NCBI RefSeq assembly: GCF_009766005.1
Contig: NZ_LMUK01000046.1
Coordinates: 317,232-381,231, forward strand
Reading direction: 5' to 3'
DNA from: Bradyrhizobium sp. S69
GTDB lineage: Bacteria; Pseudomonadota; Alphaproteobacteria; Rhizobiales; Xanthobacteraceae
Length of the DNA stretch: 64,000 bases
Shown: one piece after another, positions 32,614-40,970 of the stretch
How the letters are laid out: each line of letters begins with the position of its first letter
How positions within the stretch are numbered: position 1 is the first letter of the stretch
Notes under the pieces: model-generated
Seen by the model: only the letters and a program-made list of their open reading frames with translations
Databases searched by the model: none
What the model was told of the DNA's origin: nothing
Made by a program: the position numbers and the translations under genes

Positions 32614-33897
32614 TTAGTCGTCCGTCTCGCCGGTCTCGTACAGCGCTTCGCGGCCGATGCGGTCGAGGCACAGTTCGGCGGTCCAGGGCAGCATCAGCGA
32701 TCCGCAGCGGCTGTCGCGATAGATCCGCTCCAGCGGCAGCGACTTCAGCATCGCCTGGCCGCCGCAGGTGCGGATCGCCAGCGTCGCGATTTCGTTGGCG
32801 CCTTCCATCACCGAATATTGCGCGGCATAGGCCCGCAGCACCTGTTCCTTGCTAGGGCTGGCGCGCGCTTCGGTGACGGCCTGGAACCAGGTCGACTTGA
32901 TCTGCTCGAGCTTGATCTGCATCTGGGCAACGGCGATCTGTTTGGTCGGATACATCCGCCGCTTGACCGGCGGCGTGCCCTTCATTTCGCCGCGCAGGTA
33001 ACGCACGGTGAAATCGTAGGCGGCTTGCGCCAGGCCGACATAGGTCGGCGACAACGTCAGGAACATATGCGGCCAGCGCATCGCGGCCTGGAAATATACC
33101 CCGCGCGGCATCAGCGCGGCGTCATCGGGCACGAACACGTCCTTGAACAGCAGCGTGCGCGAGACCGTGCCGCGCATGCCGAGCGGATCCCAGTCGCCGA
33201 CCACCGAGACGCCGTCCGCCTTGGCGGGCAGTGCGAGATACAGCGTATTGCGGCGCGAGGCCTTTTCGCCCTCGACGATTTCGGTGCAGAGCACGCCGTA
33301 ATAATCGGCGTGGCCGGACAGTGACGCAAAGATCTTCTTGCCGTTGACGATCCAGCCGCCGTCGACCGGTTTGGCTTCGGTGCCGAACGCGACGCCACCG
33401 GCTGCGGCGGCGCCGCCTTCCGAGAACGGCTGCGAATAGATCGCGCCGTCGCCGACGATGCGCCGATAGTGCACGGCGCGGCGGCGCTCGTGCTCGGCGC
33501 GGGTCGCTTCATCCATATCGAGGTCGTCGGCCAACGGCCCCGACCACAGCGTCGAGCAGACGTGCATGTTCCAGGTCAGCGCGGTCGCGCCGCAATAGCG
33601 TCCGATCTCGGCGGCGGCCAGCGCGTAGGTCTGGTAACCGGCGCCGAGGCCACCATGTTGCTGCGGGATAGCGATCCCGAGCAGGCCGGCGCGGTGCAGA
33701 TCGCGATAGTTCTCGACCGGGAATTTGGCCTCGCGATCGTAGGTCGCGGCGCGGCCGGCGATCACGCTCTGCCCAAGCTCGCGCGCGGTCGCGATGATCG
33801 CAGCCTGCCGATCGTCGAGGCGGAACGCCGCGGGATCGAAGATCGGCCGGTCGAGCGCCACTTTCTCCGGATCGATTTTTCCGACAGGCATGGTCAT
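32614..33897 (-). CDS. Acyl-CoA dehydrogenase family protein with altered catalytic segment
   Basis: The 427-residue flavoprotein has the ACAD N-terminal helices (AGLLGIAIPQQHGGLG), middle beta domain (IYSQPFSEGG, WIVNGKKIFASLSGHADYYG, LGMRGTVSRTLLFKDVFVP) and C-terminal helices ending YRDSRCGSLMLPWTAELCLD. In typical members the segment after RDAR is VLRIYEGTSEIQ and carries the catalytic glutamate. Here it is CGSLMLPWTAEL, so Glu-Gly is replaced by Leu-Pro by my hand alignment. It may be an oxygenase- or oxidase-like homologue, or use another base. It overlaps the hydrolase gene by 4 bp in the operon. Confidence 0.85.
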   Translation of the reverse strand: MTMPVGKIDPEKVALDRPIFDPAAFRLDDRQAAIIATARELGQSVIAGRAATYDREAKFPVENYRDLHRAGLLGIAIPQQHGGLGAGYQTYALAAAEIGRYCGATALTWNMHVCSTLWSGPLADDLDMDEATRAEHERRRAVHYRRIVGDGAIYSQPFSEGGAAAAGGVAFGTEAKPVDGGWIVNGKKIFASLSGHADYYGVLCTEIVEGEKASRRNTLYLALPAKADGVSVVGDWDPLGMRGTVSRTLLFKDVFVPDDAALMPRGVYFQAAMRWPHMFLTLSPTYVGLAQAAYDFTVRYLRGEMKGTPPVKRRMYPTKQIAVAQMQIKLEQIKSTWFQAVTEARASPSKEQVLRAYAAQYSVMEGANEIATLAIRTCGGQAMLKSLPLERIYRDSRCGSLMLPWTAELCLDRIGREALYETGETDD

Positions 33898-34703
33898 GAT
33901 TCAGTTTCCGATATGTCGTCGCTGTCCATCAGGAAGTCCCACAAGACGGCGTTGAATTCGTCAGGGCGTTCGAGATTGGCGAGATGGCCGACGCCTTCGA
34001 GTTCGACATAGATCGCGCCGGGCACATAGGTTGCCATCTTTGCCATCATCGGCGCCGGCGCGTTGTTGTCCTTCGAGCCTGACAGCAACAATGTCGGCAC
34101 CGAAATTTCCTTCAGCGCATGGCGCAGATCAAACCCCATCAGCGCCCGCATGGTGGCGCGATAGGTTGCCGGCGGAACGTTTGCCATGCAGTCGCGGGCG
34201 AGCGCCATGCCGTGAGGATCGGGATCGTCACCGATCAACTCCTTGACCAGCGTGGGCGCCAGCGAGACCAGCGTTTCACCGCGATCGAGCGGACCGAGCC
34301 GTGCCTCGATGAATTGCTTCTGCCACTCGCCTTCGGGCTTGCCGAAGGCTGGGCTGGTCTGCGCCAGCACAACCGCGCTGGCGATATCCGGATCGTCGGT
34401 CAGCAATTGCTGCACGATCATGCCGCCAATCGAATGGCCGACGATCACAGGCTTGATCGCGCCGGTCGCGTGCAGGAAATCCTGCAATGCGTCCGCAAGG
34501 CTCGCGATGCTGACCGCGGCAAGCGGCGCCGAGCCGCCATAGCCGGGCATGTCCCAGGCGATGGCGTGGTAGCTATCCCCGAAATAATCCAGTTGTCCGC
34601 GCCAGGCTCGCGCCGCGCCGCCGATGCCATGCAGGAACACCAGCGCCGGCGAGGCCGGATCGCCGGCGGCCTCGTAGCCGAAACGGCCGTCGTCGGTCTT
34701 CAT
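33894..34703 (-). CDS. Alpha/beta hydrolase
   Basis: The 269-residue hydrolase has the oxyanion motif FLHGIGGAARAWRGQL, DMPGYGGSAPL, the nucleophile elbow VGHSIGGMIVQ (Ser about residue 106), an acid in LLLSGSKDNNAP and the catalytic histidine in LEGVGHLANLERPDEF. It resembles meta-cleavage-product and ester/lactone hydrolases. It lies between the cupin and acyl-CoA-dehydrogenase-like genes in the six-gene operon, so a C-C, thioester or amide cleavage late in the aromatic pathway is likely. Confidence 0.88.
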   Translation of the reverse strand: MKTDDGRFGYEAAGDPASPALVFLHGIGGAARAWRGQLDYFGDSYHAIAWDMPGYGGSAPLAAVSIASLADALQDFLHATGAIKPVIVGHSIGGMIVQQLLTDDPDIASAVVLAQTSPAFGKPEGEWQKQFIEARLGPLDRGETLVSLAPTLVKELIGDDPDPHGMALARDCMANVPPATYRATMRALMGFDLRHALKEISVPTLLLSGSKDNNAPAPMMAKMATYVPGAIYVELEGVGHLANLERPDEFNAVLWDFLMDSDDISETES

Positions 34704-34709
34704 GCGTGC

Positions 34710-35159
34710 TTACTCGTTGGCCTCGGGCGGCAGGAAGTTCACCTCGTGCTCGGCCGAGATCCGGACGATTTCCTCGACATCGGTCAGATTGTGCAACTTG
34801 GTGAACAGCGCCTCGAGCTTCTGCGTCGGCGACACCCAGAACAGCGCGCGCGCCGGCTTGTCGGACTTGTTGAAATAGCCGTGCGGGATGCCGCGGGGCA
34901 GCCGGACCAGATCGCCGGCATTGGCCCGCACCCAGACGCCGTCGAGCTTGAGGTCGAGGATGCCGTCCTGAACCAGGATGAATTCCTCCTGGGTGGGATG
35001 AATATGAACCGGCACGAATTGCCCGGGGTCGCTGTTGGTCTCGAACGCGAAGGTCGAGTCGGTGACCGCCTTGGGGAAATAAACCTGTCCGAGGATATTC
35101 CAGGTCTTGCCGGAATATCCCGTTCCGTTCTGCGTGATGCCTTTTTCGAGCGCGGCCAT
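34710..35159 (-). CDS. Cupin-domain protein (first of two paralogues)
   Basis: The 149-residue single-cupin protein has metal motif 1 HIHPTQEEFILVQDG and motif 2 LPRGIPHGYFNKSDKPARAL. It shares with the 41391 gene product the segments WNILGQ.Y.PK, FNKSD and LFWVSPTQKL..LF..LHN, so the two are clear paralogues. The ATG at 35159 follows GAGGAGGAGG. It is first in the minus operon and divergent from the SDR gene. Small cupins can be dioxygenases, isomerases or binding proteins; an iron enzyme in aromatic breakdown is an inference. Confidence 0.85.
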   Translation of the reverse strand: MAALEKGITQNGTGYSGKTWNILGQVYFPKAVTDSTFAFETNSDPGQFVPVHIHPTQEEFILVQDGILDLKLDGVWVRANAGDLVRLPRGIPHGYFNKSDKPARALFWVSPTQKLEALFTKLHNLTDVEEIVRISAEHEVNFLPPEANE

Positions 35160-35321
35160 GATCGTCCTCCTCCTCATTCGGTTCGGCCGACGCTACCTGC
35201 GGAGCTTCGCCTGTCAAGGCGTGCCCACGGCGCCCGGCGTCGCGATGCCCCTCGGCATTGTTGCAAAAGCTTGAAGTATAAAATATATTGTCGATGCAAA
35301 TAAATTTTGGGGAGACCGCGC

Positions 35322-36083
35322 ATGTCCGCACCACCGCGTTCCGCGCATGCGCTGGTCACCGGCGGCGGCCGTGGCATCGGCCGCGCCATTGCGTCTGCGC
35401 TCGCGCAATCGGGCGTCACGGTGACCCTGCTCGGCCGTGATCGCGCCACGCTGGAAGCGGCGGTTGCCGCCGGCGCCGCGCATTTTGCCGCCGTCGCCGA
35501 CGTGGCGGACCAGGCCGCGGTCAGCGCCGCGATCGCGCAGGCTGCGGCGCGGCAGCCGATCGATATTCTGGTCGCCAATGCCGGGATCGCGGAATCCGCG
35601 CCCTTTACCAAGTCAGATGCCGCGCTGTTTCACCGCATGATGGACGTCAACTTCATGGGCGTGGTGCACACCGTGCAGGCGGCGTTGCCGTCGATGAAGG
35701 GCCGGCCCTATGGCCGCATCGTCGCGGTCGCCTCGACCGCGGGTCTCAAGGGCTATGCCTATGTCAGCGCCTACAGCGCCGCCAAGCATGCGGTGATAGG
35801 ACTGGTGCGCTCGCTGGCGCTGGAACTCGCGAGCAGCAACGTCACCGTCAATGCGGTGTGCCCCGGTTTCACCGAGACCGATCTGGTCGCCGGCAGCATC
35901 GATAACATCATGAGCAAAACCGGCCGCAGCAAAGAGCAGGCGATCGCCGAACTCGCCAGCCACAATCCGCAAAAGCGGTTGATCCAGCCGTCCGAAGTGG
36001 CCGATACCGTGCTCTGGCTATGCGGCGAAGGCGCCGGCGCGATCACCGGGCAGGCGATCGCGGTGGCCGGCGGCGAGGTATAG
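35322..36083 (+). CDS. SDR-family 3-hydroxyacyl-CoA dehydrogenase/3-oxoacyl reductase-like enzyme
   Basis: The 253-residue SDR has VTGGGRGIGRAIASALAQ, ILVANAGIAESAP, the serine region IVAVASTAGLKG, and YSAAKHAVIGLVRSLALEL (Tyr-x3-Lys). VCPGFTETDLVAGSIDNIM near the C-terminus is the usual substrate loop. It uses a GGGGAG ribosome-binding site before the ATG at 35322. It precedes the enoyl-CoA hydratase and monooxygenase/reductase genes on the plus strand and diverges from the six-gene minus operon. Upstream, AGCTTGAAGTATA resembles one half of the locus operator. Confidence 0.87.
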   Translation: MSAPPRSAHALVTGGGRGIGRAIASALAQSGVTVTLLGRDRATLEAAVAAGAAHFAAVADVADQAAVSAAIAQAAARQPIDILVANAGIAESAPFTKSDAALFHRMMDVNFMGVVHTVQAALPSMKGRPYGRIVAVASTAGLKGYAYVSAYSAAKHAVIGLVRSLALELASSNVTVNAVCPGFTETDLVAGSIDNIMSKTGRSKEQAIAELASHNPQKRLIQPSEVADTVLWLCGEGAGAITGQAIAVAGGEV

Positions 36084-36090
36084 TTAGAAA

Positions 36091-36174
36091 CCGTCATTGC
36101 GAGCGCAGCGAAGCAATCCACAGCCACGAAGAAAGACTGGATTGCTTCGTCGCAAGTGCTCCTCGCAATGACGG
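36091..36174. repeat. CCGTCATTGCGAGCG ... CTCGCAATGACGG palindromic repeat
   Basis: CCGTCATTGCGAGCGCAGCG with GAAGCAATCCA on the left is mirrored by TGGATTGCTTCGTCGC and CTCGCAATGACGG on the right. The same family occurs at 58082-58168 and, degenerate, at 41257-41340. Confidence 0.88.
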
Positions 36175-36208
36175 CAGGACGCAATGACGAAAAAAAAGGG
36201 AGTTTCCC

Positions 36209-37045
36209 ATGTCGAGACCAGCCAACCCCGTCACGCTGCCATTGATCGAATATTCACCACAGCATTTCCTGTTGGCGGTGACCGACGGCGTGGCGCTGGT
36301 GACGCTCAATCGTCCGGAGCGGAAAAATCCGCTGACCTTCGAGAGCTACCGCGAACTGACCGATTTCTTTCGCGCCTGCGCGTTCGACGACCAGGTCAAG
36401 GTGATCGTCGTCACTGGCGCCGGCGGCAATTTCTCGTCGGGCGGCGACGTGTTCGAAATCATCGGCCCGCTGGTCAAGATGGACACCAAGGGCCTGACCG
36501 CCTTCACGCGGATGACCGGCGATCTGGTCAAGGCGATGCGGGCCTGTCCGCAACCGATCGTGGCCGCGGTCGAAGGCATCTGCGCCGGAGCGGGCGCGAT
36601 CGTCGCGATGGCCTCCGACATGCGGCTGGCCGCGACCGGCGCCAAGGTTGCGTTCCTGTTCAACAAGGTCGGATTGGCCGGCTGCGACATGGGGGCCTGT
36701 GCGATCCTGCCGCGCATCATCGGGCAGTCGCGCGCCTCGGAACTGCTCTATACCGGCCGCTTCATGACCGCCGAGGAGGGCGAGCGCTGGGGCTTCTTCA
36801 GCCGCATCGTGACGCCGGAACAGGTGCTGGCGCAGGCGCAATTGCTCGCCAAACAGATCGCGGAAGGGCCGACCTTCGCCAACACCATGACCAAGCGGAT
36901 GCTGGCGATGGAATGGGCGATGTCGATCGAGGAGGCGATCGAGGCCGAGGCGATAGCCCAGGCGCTGTGCATGACCACCGCGGATTTTGCCCGGGCATTC
37001 GAGGCGTTTTCGAATAAAGTGAAGCCAGTGTTCCAGGGGAATTGA
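36209..37045 (+). CDS. Enoyl-CoA hydratase/isomerase family protein
   Basis: The 278-residue crotonase-fold protein has LVTLNRPERKNPLTFESY, the oxyanion-hole loops VVTGAGGNFSSGGDVFEIIG (residues about 70-90) and GICAGAGAIVAMASDMRLAA, then GLAGCDMGACAILPRIIGQS. The position of the usual first catalytic Glu in hydratases is not obviously occupied; the later GCDMG has Asp where many have Glu. It may therefore be an isomerase, lyase or hydrolase of the family. It is likely in the plus-strand block with the SDR gene and would act on ring-derived enoyl-CoA. Confidence 0.87.
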   Translation: MSRPANPVTLPLIEYSPQHFLLAVTDGVALVTLNRPERKNPLTFESYRELTDFFRACAFDDQVKVIVVTGAGGNFSSGGDVFEIIGPLVKMDTKGLTAFTRMTGDLVKAMRACPQPIVAAVEGICAGAGAIVAMASDMRLAATGAKVAFLFNKVGLAGCDMGACAILPRIIGQSRASELLYTGRFMTAEEGERWGFFSRIVTPEQVLAQAQLLAKQIAEGPTFANTMTKRMLAMEWAMSIEEAIEAEAIAQALCMTTADFARAFEAFSNKVKPVFQGN

Positions 37046-37054
37046 GGCTCTTTT

Positions 37055-37183
37055 CCCTCTCCCCTTGTGGGAGAGGGTGGCTCGCATCGAAGATGCGAGA
37101 CGGGTGAGGGGTCACAACCTATCGTTATGTTGCGACCCCTCATCCGGCGCTTCGCGCCACCTTCTCCCACAAGAGGAGAAGGG
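37055..37183. repeat. CCCTCTCCCCTTGTGGGAGAGGG ... palindromic repeat
   Basis: A short hairpin CCCTCTCC-CCTTGTG-GGAGAGGG and a larger pairing of CCCTCTCCCCTTGTGGGAGA-GGTGG with CCACCTTCTCCCACAAGAGG-AGAAGGG enclose GGTGAGGGGT/ACCCCTCATC arms. This is a widespread rhizobial intergenic element (by recognition). Confidence 0.75.
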
Positions 37184-37231
37184 AAGTAGGGCGACTGCGG
37201 TTGGCGCTAGGCACAAAGCCCTTGCCGGAAA

Positions 37232-37253
37232 ATTACTTTAGACTTAAAGTAAT
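37232..37253. promoter_or_regulatory. 22-bp inverted repeat, candidate operator (monooxygenase/reductase gene)
   Basis: ATTACTTTA-GACT-TAAAGTAAT is the most perfect of the three copies: the 9-bp arms are exact inverse complements. It ends 39 bp before the ATG of the fused monooxygenase/reductase gene, placing it over a core promoter, the expected position for a repressor site. Confidence 0.7.
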
Positions 37254-37292
37254 TTCGAAGTGGTCCGGAAAGCACAAAGCACGGAGGCTGTC

Positions 37293-39644
37293 ATGAAGAT
37301 CGCGATCATCGGTGGCGGCCCGGCCGGGCTCTACGCGGCGATCCTGCTGAAGAAGCAGCGGCCGGCGGCCGAGATCACGGTCTATGAGCGCAACCGCGCC
37401 GACGACACCTTTGGCTTCGGCGTGGTGTTCTCCGACGCGACGCTGGACAATTTCGAGAAATATGACGGCCCGAGCTACCGCCGCATCACCCAGGAATTTG
37501 CCTATTGGGATGATATCGCGGTTCATTTCCGCGGCTCGGTGCATCGGGTCGGCGGCAACGGCTTCTGCGGCTGTTCGCGCCGCATGCTGCTCCTGATCCT
37601 GCAAGAGCGGGCGCGCGAACTCGGCGTCCACTTGATGTTCGAAGCCGACATCGATGAAATCAGGGGCCTTGCCGACGCCGACCTCGTGGTGCTGGCCGAT
37701 GGTTCCAACAGTCGCTTCCGCGACAAGTTCGCCGATCATTTCCAGCCCGAGGTCGATCTGCGTTCCAACAAGTTTACCTGGATGGGCTCGACCCGGCCGC
37801 TCGACGCCTTCACGTTCATTTTCCAGGAGACCGAATGGGGCCCGTTCATCGCCCACGCCTACCAATATGAAGTGGGCCGCTCGACCTGGATTTTCGAGAC
37901 CGACCCCGAGACCTTCATGCGGGCCGGGCTCGAAGAGTTGGACGAAAAGCAATCCGCCGACCGGATGGCCGAGATCTTCGGCTGGTTCCTCGACGGGCAT
38001 CGACTCCTGACCAACCGCTCGATGTGGCGCAATTTCCCGATGATCCGCAGCAAGAGGTGGGTCAAGGACAACATGGTGCTGCTCGGCGACGCCAAGGCGA
38101 CCGCGCATTTCTCGATCGGCTCTGGCACGAAGCTTGCGATGGAGGACGCGATTGCGCTTGCGGATGCGATGCATCGCGCGCCCACGGTCGAGCAGGCGTT
38201 GCAGCAATATGAATCCGGACGCCGCGAGGAGGTCGAGAAAACCCAGCACGCCGCTGACGTGTCGCTGGTGTGGTTCGAGCATGTCGACCGGTTCTGGGAA
38301 TTCGATGCGGTGCAGTTCGCATTCGGCGTCATGACCCGGGCCAAGGCGATCACCTACGACAATCTGATGCTGCGCGCGCCGGACTTTGTCCGCGAGGTCG
38401 ACAAGGCGTTTGCCAGGCAGGTCCGCACCCAGGGCTTCGACGTCGATACCGAAAAACCGGTCGCGCCGATGTTCCAGCCGTTCAAGCTGCGCGAGATGGC
38501 GGTTGCCAACCGCGCCGTGGTGTCGCCGATGTGCATGTATTCGGCGAAAGAAGGCGTTCCCGGTGATTTCCACCTGGTGCATTACGGCTCGCGTGCGCTC
38601 GGCGGCGCCGGGCTGATGTTCACCGAAATGACCTGCGTCGGCCGCGATGCCCGCATCACGCCGGGCTGCACCGGTTTGTGGAATGACGAGCAGGAAGCCG
38701 CCTGGCGCCGCATCGTCGATTTTGTCCACGCCAATTCGGCGACGAAGATCGCGCTGCAACTCGGCCATGCCGGCCGCAAGGGCGCAACCAAGCTGATGTG
38801 GGACGGCATCGACCGGCCGCTCGAACAAGGCGGCTGGGACGTGGTGTCGGCATCGCCAATTCCTTATTTTCCGGACAGCCAGGTGCCGCGCGAGATGGAC
38901 CGCGCGGCGATGCAGGCGGTCAAGGCCGAGTTCGTCGCGGCTGCGATGCGCGGCGAGCGCTGCGGTTTTGATATGCTGGAGCTGCATTGCGCCCACGGCT
39001 ATCTGCTGGCGAGCTTTATCTCGCCGCTGACCAATCACCGCACCGATGCCTATGGCGGCTCGCTTGCCAACCGCTTGCGTTTTCCGCTGGAAGTGTTCGA
39101 GGCGCTGCGCGCGGTCTGGCCGGCGCACAAGCCGATGTCGGTGCGCATCTCCGCGACCGACTGGGCCGAAGGCGGCATCACCGGGGACGACGCGGTGCTG
39201 GTGGCGCGCGCCTTTGCCGAGGCCGGCGTCGATCTCGTCGACGTCTCCACCGGACAGACCGTGCGCGATGCCCAGCCGGTCTATGGCCGGATGTTCCAGA
39301 CGCCATTTTCCGAGCAGGTTCGCAACGAGGCGCGGGTCGCGACCATGTGCGTCGGCAACATCACGACCGCGGACCAGGTCAACACGATTTTGGCCGCCGG
39401 CCGCGCCGACCTGGTGGCGCTCGGCCGGCCGCATCTGGTCGATCCATCGTTCACGCTGAAGGCCGCCGCATGGTACGGCGCGTCGGATGTCGCATGCGCG
39501 CCGCAATATCTGCCCGGCAAGGAGCAGATTTTCCGCAACAGCGTCCGCGACCGGCAGGATTTCGATGACCTGAAGATTAAGGCTAAACCAAAGACCCGGG
39601 CCGAGTTGAAGTCGGAGGCTGCGAAGCCGCTTGCGGCGGAGTAA
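37293..39644 (+). CDS. Bifunctional 2-aminobenzoyl-CoA monooxygenase/reductase (salicylyl-CoA 5-hydroxylase-like + Old Yellow Enzyme fusion)
   Basis: The 783-residue protein is a fusion. Residues 1 to about 385 form a group A flavin monooxygenase (IAIIGGGPAGLYAAILLKKQ, VVFSDATLDNFEKYD, late LLGDAKATAHFSIGSGTKLA). Residues about 392-750 are an Old Yellow Enzyme barrel (NRAVVSPMCMYSAKEG, ALQLGHAGRKGATK, ELHCAHGYLLASFISPLTN, VRISATDWAEGG, DLVALGRPHLVDP). This architecture is that of 2-aminobenzoyl-CoA monooxygenase/reductase of Azoarcus evansii, which hydroxylates and then reduces the ring without cleaving it. Pipelines may name it salicylyl-CoA 5-hydroxylase. An AAT-rich 22-bp dyad lies directly upstream. 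The adjacent kyn genes and 2-aminobenzoate-CoA ligase favour the aminobenzoyl role. Confidence 0.9.
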   Translation: MKIAIIGGGPAGLYAAILLKKQRPAAEITVYERNRADDTFGFGVVFSDATLDNFEKYDGPSYRRITQEFAYWDDIAVHFRGSVHRVGGNGFCGCSRRMLLLILQERARELGVHLMFEADIDEIRGLADADLVVLADGSNSRFRDKFADHFQPEVDLRSNKFTWMGSTRPLDAFTFIFQETEWGPFIAHAYQYEVGRSTWIFETDPETFMRAGLEELDEKQSADRMAEIFGWFLDGHRLLTNRSMWRNFPMIRSKRWVKDNMVLLGDAKATAHFSIGSGTKLAMEDAIALADAMHRAPTVEQALQQYESGRREEVEKTQHAADVSLVWFEHVDRFWEFDAVQFAFGVMTRAKAITYDNLMLRAPDFVREVDKAFARQVRTQGFDVDTEKPVAPMFQPFKLREMAVANRAVVSPMCMYSAKEGVPGDFHLVHYGSRALGGAGLMFTEMTCVGRDARITPGCTGLWNDEQEAAWRRIVDFVHANSATKIALQLGHAGRKGATKLMWDGIDRPLEQGGWDVVSASPIPYFPDSQVPREMDRAAMQAVKAEFVAAAMRGERCGFDMLELHCAHGYLLASFISPLTNHRTDAYGGSLANRLRFPLEVFEALRAVWPAHKPMSVRISATDWAEGGITGDDAVLVARAFAEAGVDLVDVSTGQTVRDAQPVYGRMFQTPFSEQVRNEARVATMCVGNITTADQVNTILAAGRADLVALGRPHLVDPSFTLKAAAWYGASDVACAPQYLPGKEQIFRNSVRDRQDFDDLKIKAKPKTRAELKSEAAKPLAAE

Positions 39645-39695
39645 CCGGTTATGCGACCCTGACGTTATGGTGCGGGTTTGTGTGGAGTTCGGACG

Positions 39696-40946
39696 ATGAA
39701 GGCGATTATCGTCGGCGGCGGTATTGGCGGGTTAACCACGGCGCTGATGCTGCGCGCCCGCGGCATCGGCTGCGAGCTTTTTGAGCAGGCCGATAGCATC
39801 CGCGAACTCGGCGTCGGCATCAACACGCTGCCGCATGCGATCCGCGAACTCGCCGGCCTCGGGCTGTTGCAAAAGCTCGACGACGTCGCGATCCGCACCG
39901 ACGTGCTGTATTATCTCAATCGCCACGGCCAGGAAGTCTGGCGCGACCCGCGCGGCATCGACGCCGGCCACGACGTGCCGCAATTCTCGATCCATCGCGG
40001 GCGGCTGCAAAGCGTGATCCACCAGGCGGTCGAGGAGCGGCTCGGGAAAGAGGCGATCCATACCGGCTGCCGGCTTGGCGCCTTCACCCAGGACGAAGGC
40101 GGCGTGACGGCGCATTTCTTCGATCGCTCCGGCAGCCACATCAAGACCGTACGCGGCGATATCCTGATCGGTGCCGACGGCATTCATTCGCGGGTGCGCG
40201 ACACGCTGTTTCCGAACGAAGGGCCGCCGTGCTGGAACGGCCTGATGCTGTGGCGCGGCGCGCGCGACTGGCCGGCCTTCCTGACCGGGCGTTCGATGAT
40301 CGTCGCCGGGGGCCTCAACGCCAAGGTCGTGGTCTATCCCATCGCGGAAGGCTCGAGCCCGGCGAGCCGGCTGACCAATTGGGCGGTGCTGGTCAAGGTC
40401 GGCGATGGCAACGCGCCGCCGCCACGCCGCGAGGACTGGTCGCGGCCCGGCAAGCGTGAGGAATTGATGCCGCATGTCGCGCGGTTTTCGGTGCCCTATG
40501 TCGACGTGCCCAATCTGATTTCGGCGACGCCCGAATTTTACGAATATCCGACCTGCGACCGCGATCCCTTGCCCTATTGGTCGAGCGGCCGGGTCACCCT
40601 GCTCGGCGATGCCGCGCATCCGATGTATCCGGTGGGCTCCAACGGCGCCTCGCAGGCCATTCTCGATGCGCGTTGCCTCGCCGATGCGCTGGCGCGCTCC
40701 GAGCATCCGCGCCAGGCGCTGATGATCTACGAGCAGAAGCGGTTGCCGATGACCGCGGAGATCGTGCGCTCCAACCGCCGCGGCGGCCCGGAAGGCGTGA
40801 TCGACGCCGTCGAGCAATTAGCGCCCGACGGCTTTGACAATATCGACCACGTGCTGAGCTACGCCCAACGCGAAGCCATCGTGCGCGGCTACGCCAGTAA
40901 AGCTGGTTTTGCGACGGTGCCGGGCTTGGCGGCGGTGCGGGCTTGA
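39696..40946 (+). CDS. FAD-dependent aromatic monooxygenase (group A, PhzS/salicylate hydroxylase-like)
   Basis: The 416-residue flavoprotein has AIIVGGGIGGLTTALMLRAR, GVGINTLPHAIRELAGLGLL, IHRGRLQSVIHQAV, the DG motif DILIGADGIHSRVRDTL, and GRVTLLGDAAHPMYPVGSNG. The GVGIN-LPHAI segment is most like PhzS-type and 3-hydroxybenzoate hydroxylase-type enzymes. It starts 51 bp after the fused monooxygenase/reductase gene, with GGAG upstream, so the two could be co-transcribed. It probably hydroxylates a free aromatic acid related to anthranilate; the exact substrate is not evident. Confidence 0.88.
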   Translation: MKAIIVGGGIGGLTTALMLRARGIGCELFEQADSIRELGVGINTLPHAIRELAGLGLLQKLDDVAIRTDVLYYLNRHGQEVWRDPRGIDAGHDVPQFSIHRGRLQSVIHQAVEERLGKEAIHTGCRLGAFTQDEGGVTAHFFDRSGSHIKTVRGDILIGADGIHSRVRDTLFPNEGPPCWNGLMLWRGARDWPAFLTGRSMIVAGGLNAKVVVYPIAEGSSPASRLTNWAVLVKVGDGNAPPPRREDWSRPGKREELMPHVARFSVPYVDVPNLISATPEFYEYPTCDRDPLPYWSSGRVTLLGDAAHPMYPVGSNGASQAILDARCLADALARSEHPRQALMIYEQKRLPMTAEIVRSNRRGGPEGVIDAVEQLAPDGFDNIDHVLSYAQREAIVRGYASKAGFATVPGLAAVRA

Positions 40947-40970
40947 GTTAGCTGCGGCCGCGGCTAGTCC

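Noticed and set aside
35259..35280. Fourth copy of the 22-bp operator before the SDR gene
   Set aside because: Only the centre and right half match (AGCT-TGAAGTATA); the left arm does not, so it is not listed as a site.
37233..39506. 757-codon open frame on the minus strand, antisense to the monooxygenase/reductase gene
   Set aside because: Its translation is rich in Arg, His, Gln and Asp in the pattern of a GC-rich shadow frame, and the plus-strand frame shows two intact enzyme domains throughout.
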